A DNA stretch of 64,000 nucleotides from Serilophus lunatus (taxonomy: Eukaryota; Chordata; Aves; Passeriformes; Eurylaimidae). The stretch covers positions 252,527 through 316,526 of the forward strand of contig VXBA01003064.1 in the NCBI GenBank assembly GCA_013399895.1, written 5' to 3'. Shown here piece after piece: positions 13,137-25,500 of this stretch. The translations under genes were made by a program, and so were the position numbers. Numbering within the stretch: position 1 is the first letter of the stretch; each line of letters begins with the position of its first letter. A model generated the notes under the pieces. That model was given only the letters and a program-made list of their open reading frames with translations, was not told where the DNA came from and made no database searches.

Positions 13137-13235
13137 CTAGATGTTTATGTACATTCCTACGCCTCTCCTGACATGTGTTCCGTATACGTGGAGGCATATA
13201 TATATATATTTTACACGCACACTGACATAGATATT
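13137..13235. repeat. TA/TG-rich low-complexity tract
   Basis: Contains (TA)n at about 13197-13210 and mixed TG/CA steps. It sits between the solo LTR and the CFAP206 CpG island. Confidence 0.55.
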
Positions 13236-13332
13236 GTGTATAAGCACGCGTTTCTCTCTGAGCCCCTCCGCGCAGCGCGTGTGTGAGCAGGCATGCACCG
13301 CCGCCTGCCCTGTCCCGGCCGGGCCGGGCCGC

Positions 13333-13346
13333 GTCCCCATGGCAAC
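13333..13346 (+). promoter_or_regulatory. CFAP206: X-box (RFX-binding site) in the CFAP206 promoter
   Basis: GTCCCCATGGCAAC matches the bipartite RFX X-box: a GTNNCC-like half, a two-base spacer and a near-perfect GGCAAC half. It starts 116 bp before the ATG. RFX factors drive many ciliary genes through promoter-proximal X-boxes, so this fits the role of CFAP206. Binding itself is inferred. Confidence 0.7.
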
Positions 13347-13448
13347 GCGCGGCAGCGGCGCTGGGCGGCGGGCGGGGCGCGGGGCCGAGGCGAGAGGGGC
13401 CCTCGGCCGAAGTAAAGGTAACCCCGCCAAGGTCCGCGCTCGGCCACC

Positions 13449-13556
13449 ATGTCCGGCGAGCTGACTGAAAACGCCATCAAGGGAATAATCCGCCAGGTCG
13501 GGCTGGAGTGCGCTGCCCGGGGACAGGCCCTCCCTGAGACCTTGGTGGCGTTCATG
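13449..13556 (+). CDS. CFAP206: CFAP206 coding exon 1 (residues 1-36)
   Basis: Starts MSGELTENAIKGIIRQ and ends LPETLVAFM, matching the conserved family N-terminus. The donor is gtgagc and the exon ends on a codon boundary. Confidence 0.95.
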
Positions 13557-16500
13557 GTGAGCGCCAGGGGAGCCTTCACGGGGTGGCGGCTGCTGAGACT
13601 TCCAGGGGTGACCCGAGCTTTGGGATAGCTTGGTTGCCAATTGCTCGCCTTGAGAAATTTTAAAGGGGAGTTCAGCAACACTCACTCTAAGGTCCTAAAA
13701 ACCTGGAAAAGTATTTTGCTCCTCTGCATTGCCATCCATGTGAATGTAAAGCCCCAGGAAGTCTGCAGGTCCTCTGTTCCGGAAACTCTGAGCTCCAACT
13801 CGGAGCTCTTTCTTAGTGTCCTTCTACAGACATTGTTTTCTTTCTAAAATGAGAAAGGGAGGTGTTCCCTAGTTTTAATTACATTTCTTCCCACTCTCAT
13901 AAAGGAACAAAAAGGTATGATGCATAGGTGAGTATTTATTACAGCAGCTGTATTTATTCTTTGATATTTACTTCCCTCTGTTGTGGAGGATTATTTTGTT
14001 TGCTTCTCTGTTAGGTAGGGCCAGGTAGTATAAATGGGCTGAATATTTGAACGACAGGGCTTGGATCCCACTTAAACTGTAAATTTAATGGAATCAGACT
14101 CAGTGTTGTCCTTGGTAGACAGCTGTAAGTATTCAAAAAACATTATAGACTTTGTCGTCTCTTCAGAGACACAACACTGCTGCGACATATAGTCTGAATG
14201 TGCCTGCAAAGCTGTGTCTGAAGAAAGGTGGAGCTGGGTTCTTCCTTTCTTGATGGTCTGCTCTAGATAAACTTGGATATGAATGTAAATGGTTCACAGT
14301 AGTGCTGTTAATCTGCCATTTTTTTTTTACCCTAAAGGTGACACTGTGGCTTTAGAAAACACATTGGCCACAAAAGCAACATTAATCAATTAGGCAGGAA
14401 AATTTTAATGAGTAAAAAATCCTTGCAAGTGGCAGGCAAGAGACCCAATGTGAACACCAGTTGCAAACAGGCACATATTTTCTTACATGCAGAAAACTGT
14501 AGATTTTTTTTATCCAGTTTGTCTCACAAATAGATTTTTTTTCATTTAAGCCTAAAAACTGAGGTTGAAACTGGCAACATGTGAAACTTTGTTTCATTAT
14601 CAAAGATTGAAATGGTGAAAAAGAATGGTAGACACATTTGCATCTGAGATTTTTCAGAAAAGAAAAGGTTAGTTGCAAAGAGACTATTTTGAGATGTAAA
14701 CTAATATCTTTCTTTTGGCAATCTCTAGGTGAAAGCTGTTGTTTTAGATCCAAGAAATCACTTTTTAATGAATCAAATCCTTACAGAAAAAGATATGCAA
14801 GATCTTATCCAGGTAATTCTGACATGATGTTGAGAATCAGTACTTAGCTAAGACTGCAGCCTTATTTGCTACCTGTCCCTGAAACTAAAATGACATGAAC
14901 ACTTTAAAAACTTTAGTGCTACTTTATTTTCTCGGTTCTGTAGCAAAAGACTGGACTATGTGTTTCCTCATTTAATAAAAGTGTCTTATAAATGCCTTAT
15001 TCAGAGAGAACAATAGTGAGGGTGTTCTACAGCTGTTGTGAAACCCATAACACAGTCCCTGTCACATTTGCCCAGAGGAAGAACTCGTTTCTCTGACTTT
15101 CTTTTTTAGCTCTGTGTTACCAGGCTGCTCGACACAACAAACCCATCCCTGAGCACAATCAAGATGCAAGTCTACTTTGATATGAACTATGCAAACCGAG
15201 GTAATTTGGAGTATATTTTCATAGAAGCTGATGCTGAGTTTAGAATTTCATAACTCTCTCTGTAGTGCTAATAATGATTCCTGTTAAATGACTGCTGGCA
15301 GTAAAGCAAAATAAAAAAGAAATGTACTATGTACTATGTAGAAGTACAATGTTTCAGTATGGATATAGTAGGGGAAAAATGTGCATTAGATTTGAGAGTA
15401 CACTCCTCTCATCCTGTCTGAGAGATTTCCTGAATGTAATGTATTAGAATGCTTGAGAACAGTTATGCTTTCAGGTGCAGTGGTTAACTGCCTTCAGCCA
15501 GAAAAGCTTTCATTGCACCCATGTGTCTAAAAGTACTCAGAACTCTACCCATGTATCTGAAAGAAAACTCAATGTTTTATCAATATCTCTAATAGAGAGA
15601 TATTAGTAATCTTGAACAATCAGTTTTAACCAAGTATGTTTTGGTCTCATCAGTGGTAATTTCATATTGTCTGAGAATGGAAATGTGGAAGAAAAATGAG
15701 ACGTGAAAAATTCCTCTGTGATAAATGCAACTTCAGATCTCAGTGGGACAGTGAAGGCTGGCTGGGAAACAGAAGACAGAGACCAAGAGTAGAAATTAAA
15801 AAACAACAGTTCTGTGGGGGAGATCATGAAAATATCTTCTTGTTAGCATGGATTAAAGCCAAAAATTAGCAACACTGGGAAGCTGCTCCTAAGTCCTCTG
15901 GACTCTATAAGCTTGGTAAGAGCTTTTGAGATCCTGAGGAGTGTTCAAATTTGAGCATATGTATGTATATATATGAGTATATGTATATTCAGGTGTGTAT
16001 GAAGTGTGTGTGTGTATGTTAGGTCCTTTTGCAGTCAGAGGAGTCGACAGCACCAGACACTTGCTGCTTAATTTGGCCTGAGGAGTTCTCTGGACTCTAC
16101 TGACTGATTATGCTAATTATGCTAATGTTTACTGGTTTTATTTCTAATGGTACGGTACTGTGAACATTTCTTCCATGTACCTGTGCTTCAGACATCCTAA
16201 GTTGGTGCTCTGGCTGTGGAAATGAATTGCACCCTCTGTATAAGCCAAATTCCCAAGAATTTAGATTGCACTTTCTAAGTGTGCTTCTTTCCTAGCTGAA
16301 TTACTCCGTGAGCAGCAGCGTGTTCTGGAAGGAAAACTGGCTCCTGTGATCAGAGATATCACTGACAGTCGTCCTTTCCTGCAAGAAGAAATGGAGACAG
16401 TGTATCAAAAGATTGTTAGCTACGTGCTGCTGAGCTGTGGCCTGGGGTCCCCAACACATACAGAGGCTGTCAGGGAGGTAACAGGTCAGAAAACTTCCAA

Positions 16501-19500
16501 CTGTGAAACTTTTCCTATTGAAAAATAAAATTTCACCTTTTCTGATATTTCGATACAAATGTGGTGAATATTGCTACCCAAACTGTCACTGCTCACCCCT
16601 GAAGTGTAAATTTGCCATGGTTTTCCTACTTTTTGGAGTTGTTTGTGAGAGGGTATTTTTGCTTATTTCATGATGTTTTTTTCCATTCCCTCATATTGAG
16701 GTTTTTCTCCCACTTCGTAATGCTTACAGCTGCCTTGCAGAGTGTATTCTCCAAGACAGAGATGACTACTTTCATCTCACTCAAGAAGAAAGAAAAAGAA
16801 CAACAGCTGAAAAATTTTGCTGCACTAGTCACAGGAATTCGGTTGTACAACAAGGAGTGCAGGAAAGGAGGAAGCTGCATTGAGGACTGTAAGTAAACAA
16901 CTGCTTTTAGGCTGTGTGTTCCCAGTTCATTCTTCCTGGCGTTATTCACTGGAGCTTCTCCAGTAATATCCCATCTCACTGGATGAACAACTTTGGCTCC
17001 AGGCCTGTAAACCTGAAGAGAAAGTAAATATTTGCTATTTATTACTGGGTTCCATGTAGACAACTACTTTTGAGCTAAGAGGGAGCCCTACCAGGTTGAT
17101 GTGGAAAGATTGTATATATTAATACAATCATGCAACTAATTTACTCATGATAAGTTGTTCCCTGATCCCTTGCCATTAAGTGAATTAAATATGCAATGTT
17201 TGCCCTTCAAAATGGTTAATTACAATCTTGAAAGGAATTACAATCTGTCAGTCCATTTACAAATTTCTGTTGAGTGTGTGTAATGAAAACTGATAGGAGT
17301 TGCTGGGGCATTATCTGTATTCTGGTAATTTGGATTCTTAAAATGTTCTCAAAAACCTTTTGCGTTTTGAATCTTTCTATTTTTTAATAAGCAAAAGATG
17401 CCAATGGCCATCCTGGAATTTTTCAAAAGCTGTATTCAGGGCAAGACAAGACTTTGATATTCCTTTTATTTTCTCTTTTTACCAACAACAACATTAATTC
17501 TGTTAAGTTCACAATTAATCAAGTAAATGACTGTTCAGTGGAAATGTTTATGTGAGTATCCATGTAGCATTGCAGCTCAGTCTAGAAGACTACTATGCTC
17601 AAATACTGCACTTCAACCATTTGATAATGATTTCATTAATTCTTTTTATACATATCTCATGTTTATTCTATATGAATAGTGCCAGCCATTCTGAATGAAG
17701 CCATTCCATCAGCTACACAGGCAGTCGATGAAGGTCTTAATGCCAGCCATATCCTAGCCCACAAGTACACAGCTCTGTTGGAATCCATGCAGGAAGACCC
17801 CCACAGATATATGCAGCTGAGTTCTTTTAAATTAAAGGAAGCACTGTTCAATGTGAGACAGTATGAGGCCTTCCTTTGCATCCTTCTGGTGAGATACCAT
17901 CCTGTTATGTCCTGGGGATTTTTATTGCAGTTGGAATGCATTCAAGTGATCTACTTGTACAAGACAGAAATATAAGAAAAATTATTCAGAAATAAATGAA
18001 ATAAAATGTCTCTATATAAAAGAATCATAGAACCATAGATTGTTTAGGTCAGAAAATACCTTTAAAATAATGGAGTCCAATCATTAACTTGGCACTGCCG
18101 AGTGCACCGTTAAACCATGTCTACACATCTACACATCTTCTGAATACCTCCAGGGATGGGGACCCAACCACTTCCCTGGGCAGCCTGTTCCAGTGCTTGA
18201 TGACCCCTTCCAGGAAGAAATTTTCCCTAATATTGAACCGAAACCACTCCTGGTGCAACTTGAGGCCATTTCCTCTTGTCCTGTCACTTATTACTTTGGG
18301 AAAGGAGACCAACCCTCACCTGGCTACAACCTCCTTCCAGGCAGTTGTAGAGAGTTAGAAGGTCCCCCCAAGCCTCCTTTTTTCCAGGCTAAATAACTTC
18401 ATCTCCCTTATAAGACTTGGGCTCCAGATCCTTCACCGACATCTTTGCCCTTGTCTGGACACAATCCAGCACCAAAATGTCCTTCCTGAACTGAGGGGCC
18501 CAGAACTGGACACAGGTTTTGAGGTGTGGCCTCACCAGTGCCAAAGGGTCAATCACTTCTCTAGTCCGGCTGGTTACACTATTCCTGATACAGGCCAGGA
18601 TGGCATTGGCCCTCTTGACCACCTGGGCACACTGCTGGCTCATGTTCAGCTGCTGTAGACCCCCAGCTCCTTTTCCGCTGGGCCACTTTCCCACCACTCT
18701 TCCCCAGGACTGTAGTGGTGCATGAGGTTGTTTGGACTCAAATGTAGCATCCAGCATTTTGCCTTGTTGAAACTCACACCATTGGCCTCAACCTGTTGAT
18801 CCAGCCTGTCCAGATGCCTCTGCATGGCCATCCTACCATCCAGCGGATCAACACTCCCTTCCAGCTTCGTGTCATCTGCAAACTTACTGATGGTGCACCT
18901 GATCCCCTCATCCAGAACATCTCTGAAGATATTAAACAGGGCTGGCCCCAGTACTGAGCCACCCAGCAACTGGATTTAACTTAATTCACCACCACTCTTC
19001 TTGTTTGCATACTGTCCCAAAAGGCACGAGAGGAAAAAAACCTTCATGATCAATCCATAAATCATGTCAGCTTTAGTCTATCGGCACCCTCAAAATATAC
19101 ACAGTCATTAGAAGTCTTTAAAGAATATAATTAAAATTCTTGTTTTGTTAATGAAGAGCTTTTAATTTGTCTTTGAGGGACTGCAGTATTTTATTAGTAT
19201 TGCCTCTATATTATAAACCATTGAAAAATAATTATCTTTTAATTTTTTGTCATTCTCTTTATTGTGAAAATATAGAGGATTTTCTCTAAAAATAACTAGT
19301 ATATGTTTGAGTGAAGTGCCTAGTTTTATACCTGGACATTTAAAGAAAAATGTTATGTTGTGAAAAGTTAGGGTGCATTTTGTTGCTTAAAACAGTTGTC
19401 TAGAAATGGTTGAATACTTATTACTAAACACTTGATTTTTTTGAGTTTTATACTTCTTACCTGAAGTTCTCCTTCCAGTCTGATGCAGTTACCAGTGCTC

Positions 19501-22500
19501 AAGAAGTTGAAAGATTGACTATTCAGCTTGAAGCAGCAATGATGATGTTGCAAAACACAGTGCAAGATAAAGTTTCTGTAGATTCCAAAGAAGTTTTTGT
19601 AAGTATTGTGACTGGAAAACCCTTTTTTTCTTCATTATAAATAATTACTAAAGTATTGCAAAATACTTTGCTGGTGTATTTTTGGATCGTTTGTGTTAAG
19701 AAAAAGAGGACATTATTTTCTCTATTGTAATAGCATCTGTGATTTTTGAAGGGGCAACTAAACTGAAAGACTTGTTCTCAAGGTAAGAAAAAAAGCCAAG
19801 TACAAAAAGGGAGAAAAGAAATTAAATGGTATTTTACTATAAGTGTCTTATTTGTCAGTATTTGTAGGTTTACAGTAATATTTTCCTTTTTTTCTGTGTG
19901 TAAATATTGTCTCCTGTTCCTCACAGAAACTGTAAGAACATAATGATTACAGAAAACAGCACATCAGAGTGTAATTCTTCTAAAGTCCCTTCAGGTAGCA
20001 ATCCCTGTAATTGCAGTATGACTCTTTCTTGTCAATTTTCAAAAGAAACTGGGTTTCTGTGATGGGGGTTTCAGCCTGTTTTCCCCTCCCAATAGGTTGT
20101 GAACCTGTTGGCAAATTTCAGTCGCATTTCTCATGGTCCAAAGATCTCAAAATATGTCATTTTCTGCAAGTTTTGTGGAAAAAAAAAAAAAGAGCAACTA
20201 GAGAGGCACAGTTAGAGCCCTCCTAAGATCAAGTCTGAAATGGTTTGTGTGCTGTCTGTCAGTGAGCAGCCAGTGAAGGTACCTCTGCACAACTGATGTT
20301 CTGAACCGTTTCACCCTGGATTACAGGCTTATGAGAGTGGGAAAGTATTGGGGGAAGAGGGAATAAGTGATGTGAACTACGGGTGTTGTGAAAGGAGGGT
20401 TTTTGATGACCCTGTGAAAACCTGGGATTATAGTGCTGACAGCACATAAAGGAAATGGGGGACAAATAAGTCAGAAATCAGCTTCATTTAAGTTGCTTTT
20501 TGTGGAAGAGCTTATTACTTTGTGTGCTGTGTTTGTCATTTTAATGCCTTGTAGTTGTCTGCTGAACCAGCATGCAGTTTGTACATAGGTTATTTTTCAT
20601 CATTCCAAGCTAATTATTAGAAGGCAAAATAAAGTCTACTGTGGAGGAGGGAGGAATGAAGGTCATGGCCCCCCACCCCCTCAGAGTATTTTTTATTCTT
20701 CCCATAAGGCATCTGAGCTGGAAACTCGTGAGAATGGCACTTTAACTGAGCTACATCTTAGTTGTGATCTGACACTTCGGTTTATGTTTGTGATTTTATA
20801 AACCAGATGTTCTCATTGTACTCCAGTACTCCGCTGTACTCCAGGGTTGGTAGGTGGTGTCAGGGAGCAGAATGGTCCTCCTGTTATCCAAGAAGAGGCA
20901 GTCAGAGAACTGCTGGGATGCTTGGATATTCATAAATCAATGGGAACAGATGGGATCCATCCCAGGGTGATGAAGGAGCTGGCGGATGAGATTGCGAAGC
21001 TGCTGTCCATCATTTACCACCAGTCGTGGCTCACTGGTGAGGTTCCGGATGACTGGAAGCTGGCCAATGTGATGCCTATTTACAAAAAGGGTAGGAAGGA
21101 GGATCCTGGTAATTACAGGCCAGTTAGCCTGACCTCAGTAGCGGGTAAGGTACTGGAAAAGTTCATACTGAGTGTCATCACACAGCACTTACAGGATGGT
21201 CAGGGTATCAGACCCAGCCAGCATGGGTTTACTAGGGGTAGGTCATGTTTGACCAACCTGATCTCCTTTTACAACCAGGTGACCAGCCTGGTGGATGTGG
21301 GTAAGGCTGTGGGTGTTGTCTATTTGGACTTCAGCAAGGCCTTTGATACTGTCTCCCACAACATACTCCTGGAAAAGCTGGCAGCTCGTGGCTTGGATAG
21401 GAGGACTCTTTGCTGNGCTGGGCAGTATCCAATAAGATGAAATTTAATAAGTCTAAGTGCCGAGTCCTGCATTTTGGCTACAACCCCCCCCCCCTGCAAT
21501 GTTACAAGTTGGGGACAGTGTGGCTGGACATGCTACCCTTCAAAATAGAGCAGCCATTGACTTTTTATTATTGGCCCAGGGCCAAAGATGTGAAAAAATT
21601 AAAAGAATGTGTTGTTTTAATTTATCAGACCACTCTTTGTCCATACACAAACATTTACAGCAAATACAAGAAAACCTGCAAAAAATCAAAGTGACATTCT
21701 GTCCTTTTGATGAGTGGCTGAGTCATTTAAGACTTTCTAGATAGTTGATAGATTTGATAAAAACAGAGTTAATTATTTTGGTTGTTATTTGTGTAGTTCT
21801 CATCATTTTACCTTGTTTGTTGAAGTTAGTTGTGTCTCTGACACAAAAAGCCATTACTCAAACCTGGATTGCTCAAAAACAAAAAGAGGGATTTGTAGAG
21901 GGGGTTTTGACAGCAAATGGCCCTGTTATATGTGAGCAATCCAGCATTTGATTATAGTTCATTGTGCACTAAGTTAGAACGTCGTTGAAAGTTATAAAAA
22001 CAAGCAGAAACCGAGTAAGAACCCTGTCGACATAATAACAGCTAACAGACATAACAAATGAAGAGTTGCATCTACATAACTAATAAACTTTCAGTCTCTA
22101 AAGAAGAACTGCATATACATAACCAATGAACTCTCAGTAAAATCGCATAAATGACTGTTAATAACCAATTAATTACCTCGTGACATGATGGCCAGAGTAT
22201 AAAAAGCCACTTGTTACTTAAAATAAGCGAACCTTTGCAAATCATATTAGTCTCTACACAATTGTTCCTAAAAATTTCCCGCAACGCATGATGGTCCAAG
22301 GGCCGTGGCATCCAGTCATTCTGGGAACAGGGCAGAAAAAGTAGCAAAATCTGATACTTTGTACATCTAGGTATGGTTTGACATCATTTGATAATTTATC
22401 AGGTATGTTTCTTCTAGTCCTTATGCCTGTACACTTTATTTTGGGTTATATAACTGTGTAGCCAGTGAAGTGCTCAATTCCAAGCATGGCCACAGTTACA

Positions 22501-25500
22501 TATTTGGGAATGCCTTTGGAGTAGAATGTGGAGAAGTATCTTTCTGGCCTATGGGTTGACGTGCTGGATGTATGTGCTTTGGGCATATCTGGTGGAAGCT
22601 CCTCTTAAAATGTCCTGGAGTTTCACTGAAATTTCTGGTTGCTGAAGGGCTTGGAGATCAGCCCTGCTTTGTTCAGAGCAGAGATTGTTGTGCACAGCAC
22701 TTGGGTTACACTGCAGACATAAAACAAATGTGGATTTCAGATAATTTCCTTTATATTCTAGCCTCTCTTTGTTGAACTTTCTAAACTCTGGAGCAGCTTT
22801 CAGGATGAAATGCTGCTGCTAAGCTTCCTCACAAATATGACTAACAATTTGGAACAGTTCTTGGAAATCCAATCACAGCTTTTTCCTGAGGAAATGCTAA
22901 CATCTCTTCTGGAAGGAATGACTGTGAAAAGTGATGAGGAAAGGATAAGAGAAACCATGGGTATGGAAATTTAATACTTTTTTGTTTTCCTTCATTTTCC
23001 AGGATTTTGTAGTTTGAATTTTCTTTACAGAAGGTGCTACATACAGATTTTTTAATATTCAAAATTTGCACAGTAAATAAAAATAAGCCTTGTAGTATGT
23101 AGATTTATTTCTTCATGTAGTGCATATAAAATTGAAATATAGCTACTAGATACAAACATACCTTATAAAAATGGCAGAAGAATATTTATATATATTATAT
23201 ATTTACACTTTATGCTTCTAATTTCTTAAGTTTATTTATGTCTTCCTATACCTTTCAGAATTCTGAAATGGAGGGGTAGGGGATAAACAAGCTAATTTAA
23301 TGGGGCTTTTGTTACCAGAAGTGTTTCTTTGTAAGATGGTATCCCTAGGAACCAAGTTTTACACCAGGGAATTTGTAACCTGTGGTGTGGGTGGGTGAAA
23401 ACAAAATAGAAAAATAAGATATTATCTACCTGTTGTTGTCTCCTGTTTCTAAAGAAAACTAACACTACTAAAGAAGGCTCCCACAGGACTGATTTTTTGA
23501 GTATGTTCTCTTTAAAGGCAGAACTAAAGCTTGGATTTTGGGATCTTTTCACTGAAGATCATCCTGTGAAAACCAGAGTAATCTGGTTATCCTGTAACAT
23601 TATTATCTTTTAAACACCTGACGTTTTGATACTTAAATCCTTCCTCTGTTAAATCATTTCTTAGGAACCAGAGTGAATGTTTCCGATTTCGAGAACCAAG
23701 AGTGGCTTTTTCCAGAGAGTACTGATAATTTTGATCAGTTGTTAATCCAGTACCATTGTTTCTGTGCACATGCAATTGGTGTGAAAGGCCTCACCCTACC
23801 AGGTATGCTCTGTAACGAGACATTTTCTGTACTATATATGTATACAAGTACTAGGGGAAATGTAAAGGTGTTCTGAATGCATCCCCTTAGCTCAAAAGTG
23901 GGGTATTTCCACATTTGTAATTTTCACCTCAGATAACTTACTTCCCCTGTTTAAGTATTTTTCTTTTAAAATACAAAAATAAACTGCCCTAAATAGAAGG
24001 TAGGAGGGCTTCAAGAGAAAGTAACCACGAGCAAGCAGAGGCAGCAAGATCTTTCTTCCTGCTGTATGTGCAGCTGTATAACCTACACTGCAGCTGAATA
24101 CAGATTTGTTTATTGTTGTTAATGTGCTACAATACAGGCATAGGAAAATGGTCATTCCTTCTATTTTGTGTATCCATGTCTTGCAAACACATCCATTCAT
24201 GCCTGCATCATATGTCTTTTTAAATAGTCGTTATAAAGTACTAAAAATCTTCTCTGAAAAAAACGCAAAAGCGCATTTGATTAAGCTAGTAGGAAGTTTT
24301 TTTGTCTCTTCTAGTCTTGTTTGTCTTGAAAGCAAGCCTTATTTGAGCTACTCCAGCCCATGTTTTCTGTCTCCCTACCCTGTATAGAATCTTTTTCTGT
24401 CTCCCTACCCTGTATAGAATCTATCTATATCGAATTTTTTTGAGCCTACAGGAGCTTGAGAGGAAAATATTGCCATTACTTGGCAATATTAAAGAATAGC
24501 TGTTTTAGCAGCAGTGTAAAATACTTACTCCTGTGTAGTGTTTCATATGAGAACAACTGTTCTGAGTTGGACTGAAGGTCTCTCTAGTCCTGTATCTGAT
24601 CACTGAATGCAGACAGTCACGAGCACTTAAAGATTATGAGAAATCAGGTAGGAATGAACCTTCCTTAATTATATCCTTCCCTGTTCTGGTAGTTAGTGGT
24701 TATGGGATTTCCTCAGATAAATGTTGAATCTCTAACCTTCTGTTGAATAATCTTTCATACAGGTTTTTCATTTATATAATTGATTTTTGAATCCATCTAG
24801 AGTTTTCTGTGGATATTCTTATTGTCAAGAGCACCACAATTTAAAATGATATATGCTATGAAATGTACCTCTTTTTAAGATGGTTTTAAGCTCTGTCTTG
24901 ATAATCAAGACCTCATAATCTTTCCATTAGGAAAATTAGCAAATAGTAATTTTATATTGAACACCATTCATGGTTTTAGAACTCCATATCATACTATTTC
25001 TTTTCAGTTGTTTCTTTTTAATCCCGAGGAGGCCCCTTTTTTAACCTGTCCTTCTGTGAAAGGTGTTCCAAGCCTCTGATCGCTCCCAACTTCCTTTTAT
25101 TTGTTCTGTTGTGTTGGAACCAAACGTATTCTTACAAATGTAGTGTATAGGCTGCTATAATGTTGGTTTTCTTCTCCCCCTCTGTTTCCATCCTAATAAT
25201 TCCTGATGGCTTTTTTGCTTTTTTTTCACTGCCACTGAGTAGTGTCATTTAGTATTTTCAAGGCACTGTCTATGATGATTCTAGGTCTTTCCTGGGCAAT
25301 GACAGCTAAGGAGAGATTGCTACTGTCCTTGAAAATTTGCATTTTCCTATGTAAGTTATTTGACCTTTATTGACACTTAATTTTCTCTGTTAATTTATTG
25401 TTCAGCTTCTCAGCTGCTTTTTCTTTTTCTTCAGTTGATTTCAGTTATGCCCTTTGGTATAAATGACCTGCTGATCTACAATCAGATATTTTCTGGAGAT

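Larger units (their letters stand above)
13245..13560 (+). promoter_or_regulatory. CFAP206: CpG-rich promoter region of CFAP206
   Basis: Base composition changes abruptly from AT/TG-rich to CpG-rich, with many cgcg and gccgggcc steps up to the first coding exon and its donor. This marks the likely transcription start region of CFAP206. The exact start site cannot be read from sequence. An X-box lies inside it. Confidence 0.75.

Noticed and set aside
13137..13685. Minus-strand frame of 182 codons opposite CFAP206 exon 1
   Set aside because: GC-rich island shadow of the real exon, with no domain.
21410..21744. Overlapping frames suggesting a novel protein fused to reverse transcriptase
   Set aside because: The C-terminal part is a retroviral transmembrane envelope fragment and the N-terminal part is CR1. 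The fusion is a repeat chimera, not a host gene.
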